From Volvox africanus (Eukaryota; Chlorophyta; Chlorophyceae; Chlamydomonadales; Volvocaceae): DNA of 64,000 nucleotides. The notes under the pieces were generated by a model. The model saw only the letters and a program-made list of their open reading frames with translations, was not told the origin of the DNA and searched no databases. The DNA is taken from assembly GCA_030268105.1 (NCBI GenBank), contig BSDZ01000023.1:1860001-1924000 (forward strand), given 5' to 3'. Within the stretch, counting starts at the first letter, position 1. Each line of letters starts with the position of its first letter. Below are positions 23,884 through 39,545 of this stretch, piece after piece. Both the position numbers and the translations under genes were made by a program.

Positions 23884-26150
23884 GTCTTAAGTGCCGCAGT
23901 GGCAGCTGCCCCTGCGGAGGATGACTATGACGGCGAGGAGGTCTACCTCCCAAACCAACATAACGCTAATATCACATCGATCCTCCTCAGGGAGAGGCCA
24001 GGGTGTGAGGTTGACAGCTGTGCAACACACACTCGTCAACAGGTGTAGTAGTCGTACATGTACGGCACACACCAGCACGACATCAAGCTGCAGAAGCATT
24101 TCAACTCCCTCATCCTGTCAGCATCGGGGAGGCCTTTGCGACTCCCAGCTACGACAAGGGTTGCGGGATGGAACCATTCAGTTCACATTCTGTTGTATCT
24201 CTGTTGTGTCGGCCAACAAAGGCCCGATCGGAAGGATGACCATCTAAGGTCCAGGATCCTTTGACACTGCCCGCAGATACCCCAGGATACTACACATTCT
24301 GAGGTTCCCGGTGCGACCCCAGCACATATCATTGGTCTGAGACAATCGGTCCGATGTTATCCCGGTTCCCTACAAGAGATGAAGAGTACTTTTCAAGACT
24401 TGGCGCTTGCAAAACCCGTGAGTGCTTAGGATGCATGTGAGTGTGACACATGTCGTGACGTGGGAATGAGTAATAACCTTCCCATGGCCGGGGTAGGCAA
24501 TGGTTAGCATCAGCTGATAGGGTCAATGTGCCCAAGACGTGCCCGCCAGAGGGGGAGAGTGTAGTAGTCGTACATGTACGGCACACATCAGCATAATATC
24601 AAGGTGCAGAAGCACCCTGTCAGCATCTTGAAAGGCCTTTGCGGCTCTCAACTACTACAACAGGAGTCACTGGATTTTCAACCACTGCCCAAGCTTACGA
24701 GCATAGACCAAGTGTATTATCCTGGGGTATTTGAGAAACTGATGAAACAGATCAGGAAGCTGGACATCTTCCGATCGTGCCTAAACAATTTGGCGGATGT
24801 TAAGGCAGAGATACAACACCAAGGCACCGGTGTCTCAGGCAGCGGCAGCACCGCAGGTGGTCACGCTGAAGATACCACCAGCTGGGCAGAGGTGGAAAGG
24901 ATGGCTTGCGTCTTAGGCGTGGAACCCGGATGCACAGTGGAGGCGGAGGTGCAGGTTGAATCCCCAGTAGTGGCAACCCTGGTGGTCCATGCCATGCATA
25001 CACATCCATAACACCATCTGCACTTCCCCAGGCTCAATCGCCAACTGGCATCTTGTACTGTGTAGCGGGCCATGTGATGGAGATCGGCCCCAGGATCCAG
25101 GAGACCCCCAGCAGGAGCTTCGACATCTGCAGCAAAACCCCATGACAGTGTCGTACTGTCGTACTGCAGCAGCTCATGTTCTACTACCCCCCTGGCGTGG
25201 TGGAGTTAACCAGAACCAGCACAGATAACCTCAAGTTTCTGCACCACCACTGCGTGGACGTGAATGTAATCACGTGGCAGACTCAATCATCCAGTTCCCC
25301 ACCACACAGCTGCATTTCCTCCCGAACGTGCTGGAGCAGCCGGGATGGGTCATCAGCATCCCAATGATAGTGATCAGCAGCCTAGCAACACAACCGTGTC
25401 AGCCTTTGGGTGGGTTGCCTACGCAACCCCCAGCTTTCATGACGGACCATCCTCTGCCTGAAAGCTGGGAAGGGCCGGCACATCGAGGCAACCCACGCAA
25501 CTTCCCACCGCAGAAATCTTTGTCAGCACAGCAGTTGGAAACGGGCCGCCGCAAACGGGCTTCTCGCAGGGTGAAGTGCGCTGGGGACCGGGTGAGCCCC
25601 CTAAGCACACCGCCAAGAGGAAGAAGCCGCCCGCGCCACCACCCATGCCCACCTATATCACTTCGCCAAGACACACATGGAGGGCCTCACTCTCGGCAAC
25701 CCTACTGGCACTTCTGTTGTCACTATTGGTAGGCGTGGGAGCCATGAAGGGCTGCATAAGTGGGCAGGCATTCACACACATGACATCGCACGCAATGACC
25801 ACCTGAGGCATTCTGCTGGCGCATCTGGATTACCCAGGAGCGCACACCTACACAACAGATCTGAAACCACCCATATCGGGTCTTCTGCCAGCCCTAACCA
25901 GCGTGTTGGAAGGCAATGTGGCAGCAGTCTCATACTAAGGTATACCACAAGGACAGACGGAGGCTGGATCTGGGGGAATAGCGCAAGCCTCTCGCCAACA
26001 AGTGAGGCCCTAAAGGTTGCAGTGTGCGCACGCAACACTCGGCATTCGCCTACAGCATGTAGGAACTGCCGGAATACCATGGTGACCAAGACCATGAACT
26101 TAGTGCTGAGCTGCAGGATACTTGAGTATTGTGATTCGGCCCAGATTCGG
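23884..26150 (+). pseudogene. Decayed coding relic of unknown origin
   Basis: Several short forward-strand stretches look protein-like but sit in different frames with no good splice sites between them. Examples are AEDDYDGEEVYLPNQHN (near 23910), the 24574-25011 frame, FYYPPGVVELTRTSTDNLKF (near 25176), IIQFPTTQLHFLPNVLEQPG (near 25283) and EIFVSTAVGNGPPQTGFSQG (near 25508). The pattern suits a frameshifted old gene or mobile-element gene. I do not recognise the family. A multi-exon gene with unusual splicing is the alternative. Confidence 0.3.
24043..24616. repeat. Diverged direct repeat of about 55 bp
   Basis: A motif beginning GTGTAGTAGTCGTACATGTA occurs at 24043-24097 and again at 24559-24613. 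The copies continue with CGGCACACA(C/T)CAGCA and AT(C/A)AAG(C/G)TGCAGAAGCA. A weaker match (GAGGCCTTTGCG against AAGGCCTTTGCG) follows in both. This shows a local duplication, or two copies of a small mobile or repeated unit, about 516 bp apart. Confidence 0.75.
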
Positions 26151-27960
26151 CAAATGTGCGACAAAGTGTGACGACAGAGACTTATCCCTAAAACTAAAGG
26201 AACAAAACCTTGACAAACCCCTATCAGACCATTTCCCAACTTGATATCCAATTTTGCACATTGGTAACAAACCTTGATGGCTAAAGAGTCCTGGTGCTGG
26301 CCTTGAAAATTTCAAAAATGCCCGAAAGGCGGCAGCGTTAAGGAAAAGTGAAAGATATGTCGAGACAGCCAAGTCCCTGGCTTAGTGGGCTGAGCTGCTG
26401 CTGGTCCAGGATTATTCTTCAAAAGCCTCCCGGCACACGGCCCTTTCATGCTGATGGAGGCGCACGGACGAGCATTGCGAACGCTCCCCCGAGCTTGTGT
26501 GTTGGGCTTACAGCCGCAGAGAGGTACTGCAGCTGCGCATAGAGTAGAACACACAAACATTTGCAGGTTGCTACATATCAACGGTGTACCCAAATTCATG
26601 CAGGCAACTGTGCACAGCGCTGTCCCATGTCATTTGTTATCCAACTAGTCCTTCTTGTTATGGCAAGCATGCCTTCATGAGCCTGCTAGGACCGTGTGTG
26701 GATCAATCTGATATGTAAGGAGCTGACCAGCCTACAGCTGACCAATCATAGCCTTTCTTCTTACCGCCGTGGGCCAACCCCAAGACTAGGTAGCACCGGA
26801 TCTTCAGACGGCATTGGGCCCACTGGATAGCCACAGCTGGACAGCTTATGTCCCTTGACACGTCACAAGGTCTCAAATCAAAACCACTTGATCGAACTGA
26901 TGAGACAGTGGAAGCCAATATGGTGATTGGAGGAATACATAGTCATATGATGACCGAGAAGACCAAAGTCGGGAATGGTGGTGGCAGGTAGTGGTGAACC
27001 TATACATCTTGCTACCAGTCCGTTGGCTCAGACCTGCATGGCCAATCATATGTTGACCCTATAAGACGGTTTCCCACACATCACCCACTGCCCAGTGATG
27101 CTGCTTCAAAACAGCAACAACTTCCTGATCCAGCCCCTTTCCTAAAACATGAGATCTTAACCGCCAACAGTGATATTGCCTTACCAATCACCCGATTCCC
27201 ATATTGCCCTATGCAGCTGACCAGTACCGTCAACCACCCAATCCCCCTGGGTGGATGCCCACTTGGCAAGAGCAAAAGAAGACATCTGCGTACATAGAGT
27301 TCGCACATAACATATGCGTGTAGGTGCCGGACATAGAGTCCATATCATTTCGTAATGTTAAGATACTAGGTGTTATAACCAATAATTCATAACTGCTGTA
27401 CACTTGTTCTAACTCCCAAGCCACCTGGTAGTTTAAAGCAAGGACAGTGCTCAACTTCCGCCTTGAAATCGTTTTTTGTCATGATGCTGCCCTTTGCCCT
27501 TTGCCCCTGACTATGCCCCTGACGTTAACTTTTGGACTGTTAAGTCTGGTGCTGACCCCGACACAAAGGCATTCGACATTCTTTGCTTGCGATATTACAA
27601 AACAGTTGTGGGAGGAAACATCATCAGCGTGCTTGTGAGAGGTAATCACAGCAGCACGGAGACACGGGTGAGGGCGGCCGCAGTGATGGCTGCGCCATCA
27701 TGACCGCCGAATGGCAGCCGTTGGTGCAATACCCTGTTGGTACCAAGGACACACGTGTGTCACACCCTGTGCAGGGTGGTGCAAGATGGCGGTGAACATG
27801 TTGTCTGGCCTGAATTTCGAGCAGTCCTGTAGCGCCTTGTAGCACTGGACCCCATGCGCATGTACAAGACTTGTATGAGTTTCATCTGGATCTAAAGCAC
27901 ACAGTACCAGCTGCAGTTGGTGTGCACAGGAAGAGACATGCCGTACATTTGTTGGTACAT
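26151..27960. other. No supported gene
   Basis: Only short, unsupported open frames on both strands. No domain, repeat or RNA gene was recognised. Confidence 0.5.
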
Positions 27961-27965
27961 TTGTA

Positions 27966-28270
27966 CTGCCACCGCCACCAACTGTGATGGCGCCGGCACC
28001 AACACTACAGCCCAATGTGGTGGCACCAGCACCGCCTCCGCCACCAAATGTGGCTTCAGCACCACCGCCGCTGCCCAATGTGGTGGCGCCGGCACTGCAT
28101 CCACTGGGCAATGTGGCACCTCCATCGCCGCCCAATGTGGTGTTGCCGGCACCACCACCACTGCCAAATGGTTCCAGCGCCACTGCCTCGGCCAAATGTG
28201 GCTCCAGCACCGTTGCAACGCCAAATATGGTGGCACCAGCAATGCCTCCACCGGCCAATGTGGTTGTGAA
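27966..28270. repeat. GC-rich minisatellite, unit about 30-33 bp
   Basis: Diverged tandem units, each containing a core like CCAATGTGGTG followed by GCACCACCGCC. Forward translation gives repeated PNVVAPAPPP-like units; reverse translation gives GGGGAGATTLG-like units. Both strands stay open for some distance because of the repeat period. The 204-codon reverse frame over it (27698-28312) lacks an ATG start, so I treat it as repeat translation. Confidence 0.7.
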
Positions 28271-29433
28271 GTTTACAGCGTCTGACTGTTGACGGTGTTC
28301 AAAACATGTCACAGATGCGGAACATCAACATATGCAGACTCTCGGCGACATCCATTTCCACGACTTTTATTTCTTGGAACTAGTGTCATGAGGCTATTTT
28401 TAGCATTTGAGTAACCTCAGAACCCTAGGAAACGGGGCATCGTGGGTGGTGGCCCACTGCCCCATTCTACCCAATACGACAGCGACTTGAAATGTCATAA
28501 TACCTTAGCGTTACATGCATTGCAGGTACAGTGGACCATGATCGGCTTGAGGCTTGCGCTAGATGCGTGACCGCGTGTAAGCAGAGGCTAAGACTAAGCA
28601 AACAGTCAACAAACCAAGCACTTCATCACCCTGTAAAGATCCACATAGCTCTAACCAGTCCTCTAACCAGTGCTTGGATCACCGTCCCTGGGTTTGGTTT
28701 GACCTCCCTATCTGCCACTACCGCCGCCGCCGCTAATATAATCACAGCAACCAAAGAACGGTATTGACAAAGGACTCCGACAAAGGATTTCAGGTACAGG
28801 ACATACGGATTAAGGGGCTAGACACGTTTGCAAGGCCCCATGCATCGACCGCCGCAACTGCCGCATACCACTCCACAAGTTCGCGGGGCTCACACCCTGG
28901 AGTAATGGACTCCCTCAGATCGCCTGCCTCAACCCCCGAGTCCACCTCCCAAGGAGGACCTCATTTCGTCGTCCACGATCTTCATCAGTAATAGGGTTGG
29001 GTCGTAACAGAGGTGAAACAGCGCGCTTTGGTTCTCCGAAACCAGGAGAGGCACCCGGCTATGCAGCCAGAGGAAAAGATGAGATTTGGAACGCAGCAGC
29101 AGCAGCAACAGCGAACCGAAACCTGAAGTCAGGCCAAAAGCGTGTGCGACACCACTGGATGTCATGTAACCGAGGAAATGAACCACCAACTTCCCAAAAA
29201 ATCACGACGACGCTGTGAACGAGCGGCGCCTCTGTTCCACGCGCAGCTTAACCACTAATACCCAAGTCCGCAATCCATTTCCACCCAGCCTTCCAACACA
29301 TTAATCCGCAGCACCACTTCCCTGTAGCCATCATCCCTTCGCAGGCAGCTGTTGCCATACTAAGCCCCTACGTCTGCTGTAATCGCTCTCGCCACTGTCA
29401 GCGAAAATGCCGCTGTTGTTGCAGCTGCTGCTG
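28271..29433. other. Intergenic, with the 3' UTR of the BOLA-like gene at the right end
   Basis: No recognisable protein. Short open frames at 28764-28991 and 28997-29218 (+) lack domain or splice support. Confidence 0.45.
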
Positions 29434-30352
29434 CTACGATGCCGACGGTGCACGAGTCTCCAAAGTTAGGCCATGCCACTGCTTGAGGTCATCTGCCAGT
29501 AGGCGGTGCACCAGCTGGTGTTGCTTCACTATGGACTGGCCTCTGCACGGTGTAGGGACCGGCGTAGAGTTAGGCACGGTAAATGGAGAGAAGTAGCGGG
29601 GGGAGGGGGTCACGAATAATTGTGACTAAACCGAGCCACGCCGGCTAGGCAGAGAGAAGGTAGGGAGGAGCGCCGGGGAAAGCCGGATGATAGGGAATGT
29701 GAGGGCATGGAGCCACCTGAGTTAAGACGATGTCTACGGCAAGAGAAACGTCATCGGCTGGAGGATGCTTCAAATGAGGGATGGACCAAACACCGGCCTT
29801 CCCAAGCCACGGCCTTCGTCGTCACGGCCAATTGTGATTGATTCCTAGTCATTGTGCACAGATATTGCTTTAAGCTCTAGCTCTCAGTGGTTATTTGGAC
29901 CTGCAGGGTATGAGCTGTTAGCTGTCAAAAGAAACATTACCTGTATGGGCAGGTGGTGCATGTGTGTGTGTATGTGTGTGTATGTAAGTCTGTGTGCGTT
30001 TGTGATGTCGGTGTGTGCATGTGTGCGCACGCGATTTTAGTTCTGAGTCGCATGTCTACGCCCTGTTCGAGTTCGAGTCGGCTAGCCATGTGCCAGGATT
30101 GTACCATACCACTTGCCCTGTCGTTACCTCATCCCACCCGGACCCATGAGGTACTCACTTGAAGTCCTCTGCCACTATTGAGATCCGGTACATGGCTCCG
30201 CAGCCTCCACTGGTGTCTTGCACCTCAACCCGCTTCGCGCCGTTGAGACCGGTCTTAAGCTTCTTCGCGATAGCCTTTTCCGCGTCCGAGGTTGCAACGG
30301 TGCAGACCGCTCGCAGCTGGTGCACGAGCGGCCGTAATTGTGCCCGAAGCAT
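29434..30352 (-). CDS. BolA-like protein, mitochondrial BOLA3 type
   Basis: Two minus-strand exons, 30352-30159 and 29542-29434, join in phase (TTC AA|A) to give 100 residues and a TAG stop. The N-terminus MLRAQLRPLVHQLRAV is Arg-rich without acidic residues, as in a mitochondrial targeting peptide. The BolA core follows: KKLKTGLNGAKRVEVQDTSG, then GCGAMYRISI with the conserved SGGCGA Cys at about residue 51, DFKGQSIVKQHQLVHRLL and LKQWHGL. SGGCGA marks the BOLA3/BOLA4 class rather than BOLA1. Known role: BOLA3 works with a monothiol glutaredoxin or NFU1 in delivering Fe-S clusters to mitochondrial enzymes. The length suits the family. The start codon lies 372 bp from that of the CDKC gene on the opposite strand. 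Confidence 0.9.
29950..30032. repeat. TG-rich dinucleotide tract
   Basis: An imperfect (TG)n run with TATG and TGCG interruptions, inside the intron of the BOLA3-like gene. Confidence 0.85.
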
Positions 30353-30724
30353 GACTAGCTATACCGGTACCCAAGGTGCCTTTTATAATTCAGCTGCCAG
30401 AGGCTTCGTACTTACCTAAAACATTTAACCTGGTGTAATCCAGGTTTACGCAACAGTAAAGGCTGCAACAGGTCTTTCTCTGGGGACGTCCAATTCCGTG
30501 CGATACGGCACCCTATTTCTGTGCTAGGTGTGACGTATTGTCGCCTTTTCCATGACCATATTAGTGTCCACATTGACCAACGTATTTAACTATATCCAGT
30601 GATTCCTTTTGCGCTACTTTCCTTGCTTGTCACCTTGGCTCTTGAGAGCTCTAGTAACACCACTCATCTTGGTCGGCGGCCGGGACGCTCAGTTGCGTCG
30701 CCGCGTCCGAACACATTTGGTAGC
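30353..30724. promoter_or_regulatory. Shared 5' region of the head-to-head BOLA3-like and CDKC genes
   Basis: The 372 bases between two oppositely facing start codons must contain both 5' UTRs and at least the core promoters. I see no clear TATA box at a fixed distance from either gene. The compact spacing suggests a bidirectional promoter, which is inference. Confidence 0.5.
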
Positions 30725-34271
<3,547 letters not shown>

Positions 34272-35295
34272 TGCTGCTATGTGCGGCGTGGCATGAAACT
34301 GGTTGAGGACTCGAGTTATGGAGCTGCACGCAGCGGCCGTCATCTTGGGGGCCTCCTCACTTGCGTGTCTGGAGTGCGTGTCAATATCCTTGGAGTTTGC
34401 AGATGTCGTTCTATCGATCCTCTTCCCGCATTTCATTGTTGCAGCTTTCGCATTTGGACTAGAACGGGAGGGACGTACTAATGTCTCTGCGTGCATCCGC
34501 CGTAGTTTGCGCATTTCATTTCAGATTAGGTCTGCAGTGGGCGCCGCACAGTATGCGGCTGTCCTTCCCCTGGTGCCGCAGACTGCTCTTCTTACAACCT
34601 GGTTTCATTGCTCGATTAAGCTGCAGCGCCCATTACCCCTGGATACTGCGCGTGGCATAGGAGAGTGTTCCTTAGGCGTCCAGCTGTCCTTGCTGCACCA
34701 TCATTATAAAAGAATCCCTAGCAAATTCCCACGTGCGTAAATGGGCTGATTTGCCGTTTTTCCATGTTAGCTATTCAAGTTATGGTACAGCAGGTTGAGG
34801 GAACCCTTTTGAGCTGCCATGGCACCCTTTTGAGCTCCCAGCCACAAGCAACTTAACCATTCCTAACCATCCTTCCTCATCTCGTCGATATTGATTACCG
34901 CTTTTGATGAGTTGCTGGCAAAGATTACGCAGGTACAGAGAAATATCGGTGTGTGTTGAAGTGGAGGCTTCTTGATGATCGCATTGACAGACGGACTCAG
35001 GCAAATGCTGCTTTCCCCCCGTTCTGTATTGCATCGGTATTTCCAACCTGCATGAACCCCAACAAAGCGATTCTTATGACAGTAAATGATCTTCGCAACT
35101 CTATACTGCACTATACATGCAGCCCAGAACACGCGTTTCGAGGGCATGGTATGTGAGGGGGGTCGTTAGCAGTCATGTACGGGTCTGCCTAATGCTGCCA
35201 TGGCTGCAGAGAAACTCTTCTAGTGACACCAGATGCACGTATTAATCATATTTCAGCAAGGTATAGAAAGGTTGGCACCTTGCCAGCGCCTTACA
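34272..35295. other. Intergenic: CDKC 3' UTR and gluconokinase 5' flank
   Basis: An open frame at 34303-34740 follows the CDKC stop but shows no domain and is best read as 3' UTR. A short repeated CCCTTTTGAGCT pair lies at about 34805-34840. Confidence 0.5.
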
Positions 35296-36486
35296 ATGTT
35301 GGTGTCAGTAATCGTTGTAATGGGAGTAAGCGGTTGTGGGAAAAGCACAGTCGGGGAGCTGCTGGCCGAACGGCTGAGTTGCGACTTTTTGGAAGGTGAC
35401 TCCCTCCATCCCGTTGGCAATATCGCAAAAATGTCCAGAGGAATGCCGCTTACAGACCAGGACAGGCTTCCTTGGTTGTTAGCGCTTCACGCGAAAATCC
35501 AAGAGGTGCGGCATAAATTGTTCGACGACGATTTGGTTTTCGTATGCCTTAGCCCACTGCCGAACTTATAAGACTCCAATGCTGTGCTCAGTCCAGACTG
35601 GTGCCACTTGAAAAATCATCGACATGAGAGCACGAAATGAAGTACAGCATCGCTATGTGTGGCGCGACATATTTGGGTGTACACTTTTGAAAGGCATTTT
35701 CGAGACGCACAAAAGTAACAATCGTTTAGCTTGCTTCTCGAACTCTAACAACTGTGTTGCCTGTACAGGTAACCCCTAGGCGGTTCCCACCGGTCGATGT
35801 CCCTTTTTCCATCCTGCCATCCAAGACCAACTATTTTTTTGCGCACGCACGGCTCCCGCCTCTCCCCTTCTACTGCCATTTCCTCGTGACAGCATGTGTC
35901 CCTTGGTAAGCGGCTAGTGGTGTCCTGCTCAGCGCTCAAGCCTGCCTACCGATACATTCTCCAGCACGGCACCGTACCACCTGCATCGATGTGCAACTTA
36001 GAGGACACCTCCGCACCAGCCGCGGCATCCAGCACACCAGCACAAAAAGGCAGCAAAAAGGAACGGCCCCATGAGGACGACATGCCCTTCGTCGCCGCAT
36101 CTGGTTCCGTGCTGGGTGCTGGCTCCGTGGATCACGACTCTGCGGCCAGGGCAAGGCATATTGCGTTTGTGCTCCTGGACCCCCCCCTGGATGAACTTCG
36201 ATCGCGACTACGTGAGCGTGAGCGTGCTGGAGGTCACTTCATGAGGGCCAGTCTGCTAGACTCACAGCTGGCGACATTATCCTACAGGGAGGAAGAGCTG
36301 TTTGCCCACATTCGTGGTGGCTGCAATGGCAACAGGGACTGTAGTCGTCCTGTTGGGGTTGATGCTGACGCTGATGGCTGTATTGCAGAGCGAGGTGGTG
36401 ATCATGCTGATCATTTTGGCGGTAACCGTGAGGACTCCTTTCCGGATCCCCAGACCATTGTGACATATCTCGCAAAGCGGCTGTGA
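35296..36486 (+). CDS. Gluconokinase (GntK type, P-loop kinase)
   Basis: Two exons, 35296-35505 and 35893-36486, join in phase 0 to give 267 residues and a TGA stop. The enzyme phosphorylates D-gluconate with ATP to 6-phosphogluconate, feeding the pentose phosphate pathway. Motifs: Walker A GVSGCGKST (residues 10-18), FLEGDSLHP, NIAKMSRGMPLTDQDRLPWL, VVSCSALKPAYR across the second exon, and HFMRASLLDSQLATL, all in family order. An in-frame ATG at 35233 would add 21 residues; the start at 35296 was preferred because it begins just before the first beta strand. Two low-complexity inserts, at about residues 97-157 and near the C-terminus, make it longer than the usual 170-190 residues. Cytosolic location is assumed because no targeting signal is obvious. 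Confidence 0.92.
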
Positions 36487-38800
36487 CCCTCTTCTTCTAA
36501 GGTCTGTTCTTCGTCTTCTTGCCGGAGCATTCCAGTCGGACAGACCCATCCATGAAAGTGAAAGGAGGGGAGGGGAGGCCGGCATGCTGCAGTTTTTTAC
36601 ATGCACCTTGTCAGACAGACAAAGCCTGAATGCAAGTGGGGGCCCAATCTCATCACTGGATAAATATTATCCGAATGCACCCGGCAGCAGAATACACCAC
36701 ACATAGATTGCAATGGATCAGCTTGCCAGCTCCCAGTTCGCCCGTCTTCCGTCATCCGTGGAAAGGAGGAACTCAGTTTCGAATGACTCACCTAATGCGT
36801 ACTACTGGTACCCAGCAAAGTGCTTCCCGTCATTGCACTTGGATTGGAAATTGTTGCACGCGCTTAATATGCGGTTTGTTCCTCACATCACCCATTCCTT
36901 GCGGAACCCAAAGAAGTACTTCCATCTCCCGCCTGGCACTGCCCAGTACGGCATACTAACTGTCAGCCAATGCTGTCCCACTGACCCCATACAGCGATCC
37001 TACATGATGAACGATTAATCACGCTCCAGATACGTCGCAAAACCCGAAACACAACTATGTAAGAGAAACAGATCTTAGGGGAGAAAACACGCTTTACGAA
37101 GGACATCAATGGACAGGGGATATCGAAAATCAAAATTATTTGGGAAGAAATCGAACATAGAAGTATCAGATCACGGGCAGGCTTCTAACGAACACTAACC
37201 ATTTACGGGCCGAACGGTACGGCCACAAACCTCCCGCCATCCAGATAACGAACGACCTATATCACCACTTCCTGTTACCTCTCCTCCTCAAGAGAGTGCC
37301 ATACATACGGCTTCCACCTGCTTGCATTTGTACCGCCTGCCCTCCTCTGTACCTCCTGTCCCACTTGCCCCTCCTCTATTAAGTCCATAAATCACCGCAA
37401 CCACGTGTCTGTGAGTACATCTGTAACTACTGACACATGGCACTCTTGCCACACCCATTCAAAATCGTACGGCATGCCCCTGCTAGCTTTCAAGTTGCGT
37501 ACATATGGTCCCACTCGCCCACCCTGGCCCAGGCACAGGGCGGCTGAGGTCATATACGAATGAAGCAAAGGGACCCCCCGAAGTGGGGGCCCGCACGAAT
37601 AAGATAGACGTGGTGCAGTGCAATCTGAAGGCGTCATTGGCACCTCCTATAATATTAATACGCATGCACAGTCGGGGATCAATCAGTGCAGAGCAGACTC
37701 GACTGGTATGCCTCACACACCTCTTGCTCTGCCTGAGCGCATCATGCTCCTAGCTATCTGCACATCAATAGCTAGCTACTGGAAGTATAGAGCATTTATA
37801 GCCTACCATTTAAGTAGCCCACCAAGCATAATCTTTTTACGGGCATCTGCTTCTATTTCCTGAAGTGATGTGCCATCACTTTGCCCGCATCCCCCGGATT
37901 CATGGTCAAGTGCCACGTGCTATCCTGATCGCCGTTGAGCCAATCGGAAAACCTTGCTTCCCAACACCGGGCAAACCCAATTCAGGTGGGTACCAGTTGC
38001 CTAACCAGGCCCTGCCCATCATATAATGATGAGCGGGGCATTTGTCAGTTGTCTGAGGTAAGCGTAGTAACCGCACGCTTGCCTCGCACGAAGATGTCAA
38101 GCGTTCAACCACTGCAGATGTGCGTAATGCTTTGTTGCGCCCATGGGATCTTGGACGTAGCAGGCTGAGCTCCTTGGCGTTGCCTGTCTAACACTCGCTG
38201 TGCCTGAGCTCGGTGTTGCTGTCGTTGGGAGTGCAGCAGCTTAGCGGTGATTACGATTGACATTCAAAGGTTGCTTACAGCAATAATGTATCTGGTCTTT
38301 TTTCCAATGAAGAATGGCTTTGAGAGTCAACTGAGAAAGCTTTGCAGTTGCCTCGTGCCTAAATCATGCCCAATAATCCTACTGGGCCCTATTCCTGGTC
38401 TTGGAACCCATACGGCGTTCATCCCAGCCAGATCCAAACCGCTATCATTCCAATTTGTCTAACAATCCTTGGGTGATGCAACCATTTGCCACATCGGCTA
38501 ACCGCTCACCTCAACCGCCTGGGATAATTCAAGCACTGTGACAGCAAAATCGTGCACTAAGAGCGTCGCACGACGAACATAAACTTCTGGCTATTAATTA
38601 GTATACCCCTCATCTGGCATCTCGCGCACAAAGTATGACTGGTCCCATGTCATATCACGACAAGTTTTGACGTTTGAAGCATAGAATGTCGGCAAGTACA
38701 TCCCCAGGTGGAGAACAGATCACGCACTGTACACATCACGGGGTGACAAGGAGACCAGCAACGGCCTCACCTTCCACTGAAGATTCGCCGGGTGCGGGCT
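36487..38800. other. No supported gene
   Basis: Short open frames only, with no recognised domain, RNA gene or long repeat. Confidence 0.45.
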
Positions 38801-39194
38801 TTATACTTTGCTGAGGGTTGGAGTTATCCCGCTCCGCCCGCTGCAGCTCACAACGCCACCATGCATGCTGCAGCCTCACGCGATTGAAATATTTCTACCC
38901 TCATTTCGCTCATCTTGGGATTCCGGAAACCCTTCAATCCAACGCAGCCCTATCTGGTTGGTCGCAGGAGGCAACATGGGCTGTGGCTGTCCAGGTTTCG
39001 CAGCAGCAGCTGGACGAGGCTACAATTGAGGTGGCGCTATGCTAAGACAGCCAGCAGTGCCGGACGCTCAATCAGTTCCTAGGCAACAGAACCAGATGCC
39101 ACAACGAACTAATACTTAACAATAGGCCGATTATTTAGGGTTTAAATAGAAATGAAGCTTTAGCTAAACGAACCGAAAGTGAAGCAGCATTCCA

Positions 39195-39545
39195 TCACTC
39201 ATTTCCGATAATGCCCTTCACTTCCAAATGAAGGCAGTTCATTCCACCCAATAATGTATGTAGCATCCAAATTCCCAAATGAAGCCACATCTTGTGCCAA
39301 TACTTCCATTCACTTGTAGCGCCCCCCAGCTGTCTCTCACCAGACATGAGGAGCCGGACGGCACTAGCCCATGTGTCATCCTCCAGCAGCCCTCGCAGCG
39401 CCTCCAGCCTGCAGTAGAGGCGGATCAAGATGTTGCAATTGTTCAGGTTGGCAATCCTGACACATGTGGTTGCCTTGTCCACCTCATATCCGCGTTGTCA
39501 ACCTCTTGCTCTAGGTCAAGCTCAAGCTTCGGGCTGAACTTGTAG
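39195..39545 (-). pseudogene. Coding-like fragment of unknown family, probably frameshifted
   Basis: The minus strand reads CHVLKRYKFSPKLELDLEQE and then, after a one-base frame change near 39483, VDKATTCVRIANLNNCNILI followed by RLYCRLEALRGLLEDDTWAS. The charged, helical character and the shared acidic lead-in suggest one old reading frame broken by an indel. I do not recognise the family. Near it, 39913-40407 (-) is another open frame of 164 codons, starting PLPVEEIIPVGEDGYGPLRP, which may belong to the same relic. A spliced gene is possible but no good donor was found. Confidence 0.3.

Noticed and set aside
27698..28312. 204-codon Gly-rich protein on the - strand
   Set aside because: No ATG start, and most of it is minisatellite translation.
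34303..34740. 145-codon frame after the CDKC stop
   Set aside because: Follows directly in the 3' UTR position, without domain or splice support.
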